A program made the position numbers and the translations under genes. A stretch of DNA of 64,000 nt from CAZPQV01 sp964588705 (lineage in GTDB: Bacteria > Bacteroidota > Bacteroidia > Flavobacteriales > Weeksellaceae): positions 1 through 64,000 of the forward strand of contig CAZPQV010000003.1 in assembly GCA_964588705.1 (NCBI GenBank), read 5' to 3'. The notes under the pieces are model-generated. The model made no database searches. It saw only the letters and a program-made list of their open reading frames with translations, and was not told the DNA's origin. How positions within the stretch are numbered: position 1 is the stretch's first letter; each line of letters begins with the position of its first letter. Of the stretch, positions 41,991-50,231 are shown piece by piece.

Positions 41991-44132
41991 TTAATCCTTC
42001 AGATACAAATCAAAATAATCCGTCACTTTCTGCATCAGATGAACACGGTCTTTTCCAAGAACGTTGTGCGCATGTCCCGGATAAATAAAATAATCCATCT
42101 GAACACCGTTATCCACCGCTGCTTTCAAAAACTTCACCGAATGCTGCCAAACCACCACATCGTCCTGCGCTCCGTGAATGATTAAAAGTTTACCTTTCAG
42201 ATTCTGAGTTTTATCCAAAAGACTCGTGCGCTTAAATCCTTCAGGATTGGTTTGCGGCGAATCCATATACCTTTCGGTATACATTATTTCATACATATTC
42301 CAGTCGATTACAGGGCCTCCGGCAACACCAACTTTGAAAACGTCGGGATGTTTCAGCATCAGACTTGTGGTCATAAATCCACCGTAACTCCAACCGTGAA
42401 CGCCCATCTTTGCGGCATCAACAAAAGGAAGTGATTTTAAATATTCTACACCTTTCAATTGGTCGTTCATTTCAACCGTTCCCATATCTCTGAAAACCGC
42501 CTGCTCAAACTTCAAACCGCGGTTGCTTGAACCTCGCCCATCCATTGAGAACACCACATATCCGTTCTGCGCAAGATATTCATACCAAAGATTTCCGGAA
42601 GCCGGGAACCCGTTGGTAATCAGCTGTAAATGCGGCCCATTATACAAATAAACAATTACCGGATACTTCTTAGAAGCATCAAAATCTGTTGGTAAAATCA
42701 GTTTTCCATAAAGTGGTGTACCGTCGTCTGCTTTCAGAGTAATATTCTGTATTTCAGGACGCTCGTAATTTTTAAGAGTATTTGCTGCTTCATGAATCTT
42801 CACTGTTTTCAGCGAATGTGTATTAATAAGATTCACCACTCTTGGCGTCGTTGCATTGCTGTAAGAATCGTAAAGCCAGTTTCCGTCTTTGCTCAAAGTT
42901 CCGCTGTGCATTCCGGCAGTATTGTCCAAACGCTGCATTTTAAAATTGTTCCAGTTTACACGGTAAAGATGTCTTTCAAGTGGTGTTTCTTTCGTTGAAG
43001 AAAAATAAATTTCTTTTCTTTTTTCATTAAAACCGATAAAATCAGTTACCAGCCAATCCCCTTTCGTCAGTTGAGAAATCAATCCTTTTTCAAGATTATA
43101 ATGGAACAGATGATTATATCCCGTTCTCTGACTTTGCCAGATAAAATCGGTATTTGAATTCGGGAAGAATATTAACGGATGCTGAGGCTCAACATATTTA
43201 TCGTGTTTCTCTTCAAAAAGCGTTTTTAAATATTGTCCTGAAACCGCATCATACTGATTCATTTTCATATGATTCTGGTCGCGGTTAAGCACACCCACAA
43301 AAATATATTTAGAATCCGGACTCCAGGTTACGGCAGTTAAATACTGCTCTTTATCGCCTTCAATATTTAAGAATTTCGTAGAATTCGATTTCACGTCGAA
43401 AACACCAAGCGTTACTTCGTGAGATTTACTTCCTGCCATCGGATATTTCACATTGGTATTTTTGGCAGGCGTTACCGACCAGTCGATGACCGGATAATCC
43501 GAAACCATCGTTTGATCCATTCTGTAAAATGCTACTTTTTCCTTATTTGGTGCAATGAAAGTTCCTCCATCAATGCCAAATTCATTTCTATGAACCGACT
43601 GTCCGTTAACGATATTTTCATCAGCGTCATTGGTTATCTGCAAGGTTTTCGCAGCATCTTTATAGTAAAGATTGTTTTTAATGGTGTAAACCAACGCATT
43701 TTTTGAAGTGTTGAAATTGATGTTTTCCGCATCTTCAGGAACTTCAAGCCATTTCTTCACATTCCAGTCGGTCTTACCTTTTTCAAGTTTATAATAAGTA
43801 TTTCCTTCTTTAAACCAGGCTGATTTACTATTAAGAAAAGTAACCTGCGGAACTCTTTTCAGCTTATTTTCTGCTGATAAATTTTTATTGATTTGATAAA
43901 GAGAAACCAGCGTATCAGCTTTTAGTGAATGGATATCAGTGGCCAGATAACCGTTCTTCACGGCCTGAACGTAGGTTTTACCATCATCTGAAAAAGAGAA
44001 TTGAGAAATGTTTTTTACGGCAAGATTACTGCGAAGTCCGTTAACGGCTTCGGCCATCGTAAATTTCTGTTTCTGAGCAATTAAAAGATTCCCAACTAAA
44101 AGGAATAAAAGAGAAAAACGAAATATTTTCAT
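41991..44132 (-). CDS. S9 family (DPP IV-like) prolyl peptidase
   Basis: 713 residues with a signal peptide (MKIFRFSLLFLLVGNLLIAQ). N-terminal beta-propeller (about 40-440) and C-terminal alpha/beta hydrolase with the nucleophile Ser in VHGWSYGGFMT, the Asp in IHGAQDDVV and the His in PGHAHNVLG. Periplasmic prolyl (di)peptidyl peptidase; in Bacteroidota these trim peptides taken in for nutrition. It follows the PAP2 gene on the same strand. Confidence 0.95.
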   Translation of the reverse strand: MKIFRFSLLFLLVGNLLIAQKQKFTMAEAVNGLRSNLAVKNISQFSFSDDGKTYVQAVKNGYLATDIHSLKADTLVSLYQINKNLSAENKLKRVPQVTFLNSKSAWFKEGNTYYKLEKGKTDWNVKKWLEVPEDAENINFNTSKNALVYTIKNNLYYKDAAKTLQITNDADENIVNGQSVHRNEFGIDGGTFIAPNKEKVAFYRMDQTMVSDYPVIDWSVTPAKNTNVKYPMAGSKSHEVTLGVFDVKSNSTKFLNIEGDKEQYLTAVTWSPDSKYIFVGVLNRDQNHMKMNQYDAVSGQYLKTLFEEKHDKYVEPQHPLIFFPNSNTDFIWQSQRTGYNHLFHYNLEKGLISQLTKGDWLVTDFIGFNEKRKEIYFSSTKETPLERHLYRVNWNNFKMQRLDNTAGMHSGTLSKDGNWLYDSYSNATTPRVVNLINTHSLKTVKIHEAANTLKNYERPEIQNITLKADDGTPLYGKLILPTDFDASKKYPVIVYLYNGPHLQLITNGFPASGNLWYEYLAQNGYVVFSMDGRGSSNRGLKFEQAVFRDMGTVEMNDQLKGVEYLKSLPFVDAAKMGVHGWSYGGFMTTSLMLKHPDVFKVGVAGGPVIDWNMYEIMYTERYMDSPQTNPEGFKRTSLLDKTQNLKGKLLIIHGAQDDVVVWQHSVKFLKAAVDNGVQMDYFIYPGHAHNVLGKDRVHLMQKVTDYFDLYLKD

Positions 44133-44151
44133 TGGTAGGTTTTGAGGTTAC

Positions 44152-44159
44152 CAAATTTA
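44152..44159 (-). promoter_or_regulatory. -7 element of the S9 peptidase gene
   Basis: Minus strand TAAATTTG, exact match, 19 nt before the ATG. Confidence 0.45.
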
Positions 44160-44194
44160 GAAAAATAATTCGAATGTTAAGATATGTTAATATT

Positions 44195-44905
44195 TTATTT
44201 GATGCTGCTGAGTGTGTGCTGGTTATAAATCGCATTGAAGACATTAAAATCAGCATTCTTTTTTCCCCATTTATACTGATGCGTCCAATACGCAGCTTTC
44301 ATTGTGAGAATTCCCAAACCTGCGCCGAAAACAACATCGCTCCAGTAATGTTTATTGTGAGAAAAACGCAATGCACCAACTCCGGCTGCAATTCCGTAAG
44401 CGGCGTAAGGTACCCATTTATAGCGCTCGCCGTATTCAATCGTGAGGAAAGTTGCACCGGCAAAAGCGTTGGCAGTATGTCCTGAAGGAAAACCAAATTC
44501 GTTACTTCCGTCCGGTCTTGGCTGCTTAAAAATATATTTCAAACCGGTAACCGCCACAAAAGTGATAATTTCTCCTTTCGCGAGAATGGCGCTTCGGTTC
44601 CAGAAATCGGTTCGCGGTTTCATCCCACCAAGTTCAAAGGCGTAGGCTGCAGCGTGCGGTGCAAACTGTGCATAATCTTCAAAATATCCTCCGAACGCCA
44701 GAAAATCTTTATTGGTATCTACAGGAACATCTCTTTTTTCGGTTAAGAGAATTCCGGTTCCGGCTGCCATTAAAGTTGCGGGAATAATTAACTGCTTTGC
44801 CTGAAAACGGTAAGGTTCGTTTTGGATGTAAACCGAGTCTTTTTGCTGTCCTTTAACCAAAATAATGGAAACAAAAAGAAATATGATGAAATGAAACTTT
44901 TGCAT
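44195..44905 (-). CDS. PAP2 family phosphatase
   Basis: 236 residues with a signal peptide and several membrane segments. The three phosphatase motifs are visible: KYIFKQPRPDGS (KxxxxxxRP), FPSGHTANA (PSGH) and RFSHNKHYWSD (SRxxxxxHxxxD form). The family dephosphorylates lipids such as phosphatidic acid, undecaprenyl pyrophosphate or lipid A in the envelope; substrate unknown here. Confidence 0.92.
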   Translation of the reverse strand: MQKFHFIIFLFVSIILVKGQQKDSVYIQNEPYRFQAKQLIIPATLMAAGTGILLTEKRDVPVDTNKDFLAFGGYFEDYAQFAPHAAAYAFELGGMKPRTDFWNRSAILAKGEIITFVAVTGLKYIFKQPRPDGSNEFGFPSGHTANAFAGATFLTIEYGERYKWVPYAAYGIAAGVGALRFSHNKHYWSDVVFGAGLGILTMKAAYWTHQYKWGKKNADFNVFNAIYNQHTLSSIK

Positions 44906-44934
44906 TTTAAGAAAAATTGTATTGGAAGATTATT

Positions 44935-44959
44935 GAGCCTTCGAAAGCCTCAGGCTGAT
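44935..44959 (+). repeat. Dispersed CTTCGA-AGCCTCAG repeat, intergenic copy
   Basis: CCTTCGAAAGCCTCAG followed by GCTGAT. A related sequence occurs inside the LuxE-like gene at 49606-49632 in opposite orientation. The full gap (44906-45054) also holds the CCACGAAT element at its right end. Confidence 0.6.
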
Positions 44960-45029
44960 ATCTTTAATTCAGCAGTAACACATTTAGAAGACTAATGCTA
45001 ATTAAAATATCATAAATAAATGCACTAAT

Positions 45030-45050
45030 TTATTCGTGAATTCGTGGCAA
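45030..45050 (-). repeat. CCACGAAT element, copy 2
   Basis: 21 nt identical to copy 3 at 47232-47252; with the flanks it resembles copy 1 over about 35 nt (CCACGAAT-2-ACGAATAAAT-2-GTGCATT). It lies 5 nt after the ABC-F stop codon. Confidence 0.8.
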
Positions 45051-45054
45051 AATT

Positions 45055-47001
45055 TTACTCAATCTGCATTGCAATTTCTTCCCAAGTCTGCATCGTTTCC
45101 TCAAGTTCTTTTTTCAGCTGTTCATACTTAGCAAGTTCGGCTTCACTTGGATTGGTTTTACTAAAAATCTCTTCCAAGCTTTTAATTTCCTTCTCGTAAT
45201 CCGCAATTTTTTCTTCGGTTTTCTTCAATTTATTCTGAAGCTGCTTCTGCTCTTTCGTAATGAAAGTATTTGTCTCAGTTTGTTTCGGTTTGGTATCATT
45301 GGATGACGTTTGAACTTCCGTCGTTTTCACATCAGAATCCGACTTTTTCTCGTCCAGTTTTGCTTTCTCCATCGAAATTTCCCGGATGCTTTCTTTCTGT
45401 CGGTATTCCAGATACTCATCGATGTTTCCAAGGAATTCTTTCATTTTACCGTCGCGGAATTCGAAAATTTTATCGGCTAATCCCTGCAAAAATTCACGGT
45501 CGTGAGAGATGACGATTAACGTTCCTTCAAACTTATTAAGTGCCAGTTTTATAATTTCTTTCGACTGAATATCCAGGTGGTTTGTAGGTTCGTCCATAAT
45601 CAGGGTATTGAACGGGCGCAACAATAATTTACACATAGCCAAACGGTTACGCTCTCCTCCCGAAAGCACCTGAGTTTTCTTCTGCACATCATCGCCAGAA
45701 AACAAAAAGCTTCCCAAAAGATCACGAACTCTTGAGCGCGTTTCTTCCGTGGCCGCATCTTCGGCTTCCTGAAGAACAGTTTTTCCCGGCGTAAGAACCT
45801 CTTCCTGATTCTGCGCAAAGTATCCAATATTTACATTGTGACCAAGATTCCAACTTCCGGAGTAATCTTTAATCTGCCCTGTAAGAATTTTTGCTAAAGT
45901 GGTTTTTCCTTGCCCGTTTTGCCCGAGAAGTGCAATTCTGTCGCCACGTTCCACAAAGAAATCTACATGATCAAAAACCTGTTTTTCGCCATATGCTTTA
46001 CCAAGATTTTCTGCTTCAAAAATCACTTTTCCGGGAACTACCGACTGCACGAAACGGATATTGAATTTGGAAACATCTTCGTTATCAATTTCAATCCTCT
46101 CGATTTTTTCCAGTTTTTTGATAAGTGACTGAGCGAAAGACGCCTTGGTTGCAGAAGCTCGGAACCGGTTGATATTATCTTCCATCTGCTTAATCTCCAC
46201 ATCCTGATTCTTTTTTGCCTGTTCCAGTTTCTCCCTGCGTTCTTTTCTCAGCTCAAGATATTTGGTATAATTGGCTTTGTAATCGTCTACTTTCTTGTTG
46301 TTTACGTCAAAAGTTCTGTTGCACACCGAGGTCATAAACTGCTTGTCGTGCGAAACCAAAACAATCGCGCCGTTATAATCCTTCAGAAAATTTTCAAGCC
46401 AGATGATACTTTCCATATCCAAATGGTTCGTAGGCTCATCGAGAAGGAGTAAATCATTATTCTGAAGGAGCAGTTTTGCAAGTTCAATTCTCATGCGCCA
46501 ACCGCCGGAAAATGTATCGGTGATTCTTTCAAAATCGGCGGCTTTAAATCCTAAACCAAGAAGTACTTTCTCCATATCACCTTCGAGATTATATGCATCG
46601 TGATGATGAAGAATATCGTTCAGATCCGTCATTCGATGAATCAGATTATGGTAGTCGTCGCTTTCATAATCGGTTCTTGTAGCCAACTGATGATTAACTT
46701 CATCAAGCTCATTTTTCCAGGCATTAATCTGTTCAAATGCTTGCTTTGTTTCTTCCCAAACGGTTCTCCCTTTTACAAATTCCAAATCCTGCTTCAGAAA
46801 ACCAATGGTAATATTTCCTTCAGGCACCACATTTCCTTCATAGAAATTAATCTCCCCTGAAAGAATTTTTAACAGCGTTGATTTTCCGGCTCCGTTCTTG
46901 CCAACCAAACCGATTTTATCATCTTTTTTGATGGTAAAATTGACATCTCTGAACAAATAATTTCCGGCATGATGAAGACCAAGTCCCTGAACTGATAACA
47001 T
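45055..47001 (-). CDS. ABC-F family ATPase
   Basis: 648 residues. Two ABC domains without membrane segments: Walker A GKNGAGKST and GQNGQGKTT, signatures FSGGWRMRI and LSGGERNRL, Walker B LLLLDEPTNHL and LIMDEPTNHL, a linker of about 80 residues, and a C-terminal coiled coil (about 555-648, rich in Lys/Glu). ABC-F proteins act on ribosomes (translation factors, some antibiotic protection). This one is of the Uup/YdiF-like long form with DNA/RNA-binding coiled coil; resistance is not indicated. Confidence 0.94.
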   Translation of the reverse strand: MLSVQGLGLHHAGNYLFRDVNFTIKKDDKIGLVGKNGAGKSTLLKILSGEINFYEGNVVPEGNITIGFLKQDLEFVKGRTVWEETKQAFEQINAWKNELDEVNHQLATRTDYESDDYHNLIHRMTDLNDILHHHDAYNLEGDMEKVLLGLGFKAADFERITDTFSGGWRMRIELAKLLLQNNDLLLLDEPTNHLDMESIIWLENFLKDYNGAIVLVSHDKQFMTSVCNRTFDVNNKKVDDYKANYTKYLELRKERREKLEQAKKNQDVEIKQMEDNINRFRASATKASFAQSLIKKLEKIERIEIDNEDVSKFNIRFVQSVVPGKVIFEAENLGKAYGEKQVFDHVDFFVERGDRIALLGQNGQGKTTLAKILTGQIKDYSGSWNLGHNVNIGYFAQNQEEVLTPGKTVLQEAEDAATEETRSRVRDLLGSFLFSGDDVQKKTQVLSGGERNRLAMCKLLLRPFNTLIMDEPTNHLDIQSKEIIKLALNKFEGTLIVISHDREFLQGLADKIFEFRDGKMKEFLGNIDEYLEYRQKESIREISMEKAKLDEKKSDSDVKTTEVQTSSNDTKPKQTETNTFITKEQKQLQNKLKKTEEKIADYEKEIKSLEEIFSKTNPSEAELAKYEQLKKELEETMQTWEEIAMQIE

Positions 47002-47037
47002 AAAGAATGACTATAGATTGTGAATAATTTTCGGGTG

Positions 47038-47045
47038 CAAAAGTA
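47038..47045 (-). promoter_or_regulatory. -7 element of the ABC-F gene
   Basis: Minus strand TACTTTTG, exact match, 36 nt before the ATG. Confidence 0.45.
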
Positions 47046-47161
47046 CGGATTTTGAAATTGATGGCTGAAGATTTATTGACACGGAGATCCGAATGGTTTT
47101 GCTCTCGAAGATCGAGCGAATTTAGCAGATTCTTGTGCTTTTCCAAGCTATACTGAACTTG

Positions 47162-47202
47162 TCAAACGAAATCAAACAATTTCAAACCACTTCAAACAAT
47201 TC
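47162..47202 (+). repeat. Period-10 repeat tract
   Basis: TCAAAC recurs at exactly 10-nt steps (47162, 47172, 47182, 47192) with variable tails. It lies in the 281-nt gap between the ABC-F and DUF4230 genes, where nothing coding is seen. Confidence 0.75.
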
Positions 47203-47231
47203 CCATTTTACGGTCACAAATGCAGCAATCC

Positions 47232-47252
47232 TTATTCGTGAATTCGTGGCAA
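47232..47252 (-). repeat. CCACGAAT element, copy 3
   Basis: 21 nt identical to copy 2, located 30 nt after the stop codon of the DUF4230 gene. Confidence 0.8.
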
Positions 47253-47282
47253 CAAGAAAAAGGTAATGCAGAACGGAAAAAT

Positions 47283-48026
47283 TTATGCCGAAGCATTCCC
47301 ATTAAAACTCCCCGGCTTCATCTCAAGCTGTTTCTGCGAATCAGAAATCACAGAAGGGTTTTCGAGTAAAAAGTTCTTAGAATTCAACAGTTCCGTCATC
47401 AAAGTTCTCATCTGTTCTGCAGCAACTTCCGGTAGATGCGACTGTTTTGCAGCCTCAATCACCTGTTGTTTACTGTTTTGCTGAATTTTAGCCAAATCTT
47501 CTTTACTGAAAAGATTGAACAGCTGCTCCTCGATATTGTAGTATTTATAATCGGTTTCGGTTGAAAGAATTTCCGGCGCCGGAAATTCAGTCAGTTTCAC
47601 TTTACGGTTAACTTCGTCGATCTCCCATTTCAGTTTTTCAAAATCATAACCTACCAAAACTTTAGCCTGAACTATAACCAATGCTTTCTTTTTCTGTGGA
47701 ATAAACTTCCACAATTTCGAACTTTCTTCGTAATTATAAATTTCCTGAAAATGACCTTCCGCAGAAACTATTTTAAAAACTTTCCGCATACTTTCCGCAA
47801 TCGTGTGCGAACTTTCTCGCACTACAGGCGGTTCCGCTTTCAGCTTGCCTGATGCCAAAAAAGCAATTGTTCCGCCAAGAAGCAATCCCAGTATCAGCAT
47901 TACCAAAATCATCATTCCGCTTCCCATTGCATTGGGCTGCATGAGTTGGTAAACGAAAAATCCGAGAATTAAAACACCGAGAATGCCGAGAGACCAAAGA
48001 ACAATTTTAATTTTTTTTGAGGTCAT
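47283..48026 (-). CDS. DUF4230 family membrane protein
   Basis: 247 residues. Two N-terminal transmembrane helices (about residues 8-27 and 36-58), then the DUF4230 domain with FKIVSAEGHFQEIYNYEES, KKALVIVQAKVLVGYDFEKL and EFPAPEILSTETDYKYYNIEE. The domain is widespread and uncharacterised, likely facing the periplasm. Promoter well placed. Confidence 0.9.
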   Translation of the reverse strand: MTSKKIKIVLWSLGILGVLILGFFVYQLMQPNAMGSGMMILVMLILGLLLGGTIAFLASGKLKAEPPVVRESSHTIAESMRKVFKIVSAEGHFQEIYNYEESSKLWKFIPQKKKALVIVQAKVLVGYDFEKLKWEIDEVNRKVKLTEFPAPEILSTETDYKYYNIEEQLFNLFSKEDLAKIQQNSKQQVIEAAKQSHLPEVAAEQMRTLMTELLNSKNFLLENPSVISDSQKQLEMKPGSFNGNASA

Positions 48027-48041
48027 TTTTTAATATTTAAG

Positions 48042-48071
48042 CAAATTTACTGAAATATAAATTCTTGCAAA
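48042..48071 (-). promoter_or_regulatory. Promoter of the DUF4230 gene
   Basis: Minus strand TTTG (48071-48068), an 18-nt spacer and TAAATTTG (48049-48042), exact at both boxes. Confidence 0.65.
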
Positions 48072-48149
48072 CAATTCAACAAATAGTATGCAAAATTCGG
48101 TATAATCTAAAATTAACCAAGAAAATTATCTTAATATTAAATATTCTGC

Positions 48150-48157
48150 TAAATTTG
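48150..48157 (+). promoter_or_regulatory. -7 element of the aquaporin gene
   Basis: TAAATTTG, exact match, 23 nt before the ATG. Confidence 0.45.
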
Positions 48158-48180
48158 AATAACTAAAAAACATTTAAACT

Positions 48181-48897
48181 ATGGTAAAAAAATTAGCAGC
48201 CGAGTTTTTCGGCACGTTTTGGTTGGTATTTGGAGGTTGTGGTGCTGCTGTTTTTGCAGCAGGTGTTCCTTATATCGGAATCGGACTGTTAGGTGTTGCA
48301 CTGGCTTTTGGTCTTACGGTGGTAACGATGGCTTATGCCGTTGGTCACATTTCTGGAGGACATTTCAATCCGGCGGTTACGTTCGGGTTATTGGCAGGCG
48401 GACGATTTTCTGCAAAAGAACTACTTCCTTACATTGTGGCACAGGTTGTTGGCGCAACTGCGGCAGCTGCCTGTCTGTACATCATCCTGAATGGCGCTGG
48501 AGCATTTTCTGCTGAAGGTCCCGGTGCATTTGCTACCAACTTCTACGAAATGCCGGGCTATTACGACCGAAGCTACTCTATGATGGCAGCATTCCTGGCC
48601 GAATTTCTGCTTACAGCTTTCTTCCTGATCATCATTATGGGAGCTACTGATAAGTGGGCGAACGGAAAATTTGCCGGGCTTGCAATCGGTTTGGCACTTA
48701 CTCTGATTCACCTGATTTCTATCCCAATCACCAACACTTCTGTAAATCCTGCGAGATCAACTTCACAGGCGCTGTTTGTAGGTGGTGCGGCGCTGTCGCA
48801 GTTGTGGCTGTTTTGGGTTGCCCCTATTTTAGGTGGTATTGCAGGCGGTATTATTTACAAATATCTGATGCAGAGAACCGATGCCGAAGTAGCATAA
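48181..48897 (+). CDS. aqpZ: Aquaporin Z-type water channel
   Basis: 238 residues with six transmembrane helices and two half-helices. NPA motifs are HFNPAVTFG and SVNPARS. The selectivity-filter His and Arg positions (IHLISIPITNTSVNPAR) fit the water-specific AqpZ class and not glycerol facilitators. Conducts water across the inner membrane. Terminator follows. Confidence 0.95.
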   Translation: MVKKLAAEFFGTFWLVFGGCGAAVFAAGVPYIGIGLLGVALAFGLTVVTMAYAVGHISGGHFNPAVTFGLLAGGRFSAKELLPYIVAQVVGATAAAACLYIILNGAGAFSAEGPGAFATNFYEMPGYYDRSYSMMAAFLAEFLLTAFFLIIIMGATDKWANGKFAGLAIGLALTLIHLISIPITNTSVNPARSTSQALFVGGAALSQLWLFWVAPILGGIAGGIIYKYLMQRTDAEVA

Positions 48898-48919
48898 ACA
48901 ATTAGAAAATAATCAAAAG

Positions 48920-48950
48920 ATTCCTCGATTCGCTCGGGGAATTTTTATTT
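48920..48950 (+). terminator. Terminator after aqpZ
   Basis: 9-bp stem ATTCCTCGA/TCGGGGAAT with one G-T pair (48920-48928 with 48934-48942), 5-nt loop, then TTTTATTT. Confidence 0.8.
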
Positions 48951-49070
48951 GGGCGTATCCCTCTCCCACGCTTTTGCAGCACCTTGGGTCGCGCTTTCCG
49001 TTCATACTCCTCACGCAGCGGCAAACACAACTTTTGTTGCGGGGTAACCACTGCAATCGCTTACGCAGCG
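48951..49070. repeat. 120-bp non-coding repeat element
   Basis: Starts GGGCGTATCCC, contains GGGTCGCGCTTTCCGTT, a CAAC-TTTT-GTTG hairpin (49028-49039) and ends CACTGCAATCGCTTACGCAG. I recall the same order of blocks (GGGCGT-CCC, GGGTCGGGCT-TCCG, a variable hairpin, CAATC-CT-ACGC) from many Bacteroidota intergenic regions, without a name; recall only, not checked. GC-rich against its surroundings. Its end touches the stop codon of the LuxE-like gene. Confidence 0.6.
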
Positions 49071-50135
49071 TTACGTCACCAAAAGACTGCAACCACGAAT
49101 ATCAGAATGATCAATCCTTCCCAAGACCTGAAACTTTGGCGGAAAAGTCCCATAGTCATTCCGAGCATCGCAAGGAACCTCAAAATCGGTCACCATTTTG
49201 CCCAAATCCTGCGTCGCAATAAACGCGCAAGAATGCCGGTTTGCCAAATCAATGATATTTATCGCGCCGGTTCTTCCATTTTCGACATATGAAAAGGGAT
49301 CTTCCGTATTTCGAATCAAAATATGCATCCAGTTTGGAGTTTCATATATATTATCACCCAAAGAATACGCCTGGGAAAGCAGTTCCGTCATCGAATACTC
49401 TGAGAAAATCCTTTCTGTTCCGAAACCATTCTTTAGAATTCTCAACAGTTCATCTTTTGTCATTTCTTCCTTTCTTCCTTTCATGCCGCCAGTCTCTATT
49501 ATTGTAAGGGATTGAGTGGAAGAGTGGTTTAGTGGTGCAGGAAATGAGTCGAGGAAATCTAACAATGCGAAAGAAACCCCAAATAGAATGACTTTCTTAT
49601 CTTCTGTCACGCTGAGGCTCTCGAAGCGTTTCAATAATTCAAAAAGTTCAGAATGATTATAAAGGAAATATCCGTTCTCCGGTTTACCCGATTTTTTCAT
49701 CAGAAAATCAACCATATAAATCAGCGAAGAATGCGGATTTTCGGAATAATTGGGCAACAATCCAAGGAAAATAAAATCTTCCGGCTGTCCAATAAATTGT
49801 TCGAAACTTCTATAAATACTCTCTTCGTAAAGCGAAAAATCTGCAATATAATGTTTGGATCGGTTCAGCATTTGTGTTGTTCCGGAACTTTGGAAATACC
49901 GAACATTGTCATTGTGAGCGAAGTCGAACCGCTTGTCTAAAACCTGATGATTTTTAAACATTTCAATCGGCAGAAAAGGAATTTTCGCAACCTCATTCAC
50001 TTCCTCAGGATCGATGTTTAAGTAATCTACAAACTTTCTGTAAACCTCGACATTTTCATACTGATGACGGAATGTTTCCAAGCAGGCAGCCTGGAAATCA
50101 GATTCTGTTTTTATATTGAAAATATCCGGTTTCAC
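49071..50135 (-). CDS. LuxE-like acyl-protein synthetase/acyl transferase
   Basis: 354 residues starting with GTG. LuxE family: IPFLPIEMFKNH, YFQSSGTTQMLNRSKHYIAD, VILFGVSFALLDFLD, IIETGGMKGRKEE, SEYSMTELLSQAYS and LGRIDHSDIRGCSLLV. Members adenylate and transfer acyl groups; the non-luminescent ones may belong to lipid or exopolysaccharide metabolism. Four stretches look like translated repeats (residues around RFDFAHNDN, RFESLSVT, PAPLNHSSTQS, PCDARNDYG), each in frame. The last two codons (T-stop) come from the edge of the 120-bp element. Confidence 0.85.
   Translation of the reverse strand: MKPDIFNIKTESDFQAACLETFRHQYENVEVYRKFVDYLNIDPEEVNEVAKIPFLPIEMFKNHQVLDKRFDFAHNDNVRYFQSSGTTQMLNRSKHYIADFSLYEESIYRSFEQFIGQPEDFIFLGLLPNYSENPHSSLIYMVDFLMKKSGKPENGYFLYNHSELFELLKRFESLSVTEDKKVILFGVSFALLDFLDSFPAPLNHSSTQSLTIIETGGMKGRKEEMTKDELLRILKNGFGTERIFSEYSMTELLSQAYSLGDNIYETPNWMHILIRNTEDPFSYVENGRTGAINIIDLANRHSCAFIATQDLGKMVTDFEVPCDARNDYGTFPPKFQVLGRIDHSDIRGCSLLVT
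49155..49178 (-). repeat. Repeat fragment in the LuxE-like gene (PCDARNDYG)
   Basis: GTCATTCCGAG followed by CGCAAGGAAC, 24 nt, the kind of GTCATTxCGAG repeat common between genes in many bacteria. It lies within a Gly-Lys to Phe-Gln segment that is continuous in the family as I recall it. Confidence 0.6.
49512..49535 (-). repeat. Octad tract inside the LuxE-like gene
   Basis: Three 8-nt units on the plus strand, TTGAGTGG, AAGAGTGG, TTTAGTGG. Related in sequence style to the octad tract at 14721. Confidence 0.6.
49606..49632 (-). repeat. Repeat fragment in the LuxE-like gene (RFESLSVT)
   Basis: GTCACGCTGAGGCTCTCGAAG on the plus strand resembles the element at 44935-44959 in the opposite orientation. 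Confidence 0.6.
49908..49932 (-). repeat. Repeat fragment in the LuxE-like gene (RFDFAHNDN)
   Basis: GTCATTGTGAGCGAAGTCGA on the plus strand is of the GTCATTxTGAGCGAAGTCGAA type known between genes in many bacteria. Confidence 0.6.
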
Positions 50136-50231
50136 GGTGTTTCTCAGAGTTTTAACCAGAGTTTCTTTGAGTTCGAAGTAACAATTGCGCCTGCCACTCT
50201 GTGAGAACTCTTTTTACTCAGTGAAATTATT

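Noticed and set aside
50160..50225. CTCTGTG...ACTCAGTG stretch upstream of the LuxE-like gene as a repeat element
   Set aside because: Resembles a degenerate intergenic repeat, but no second copy is visible in the window.
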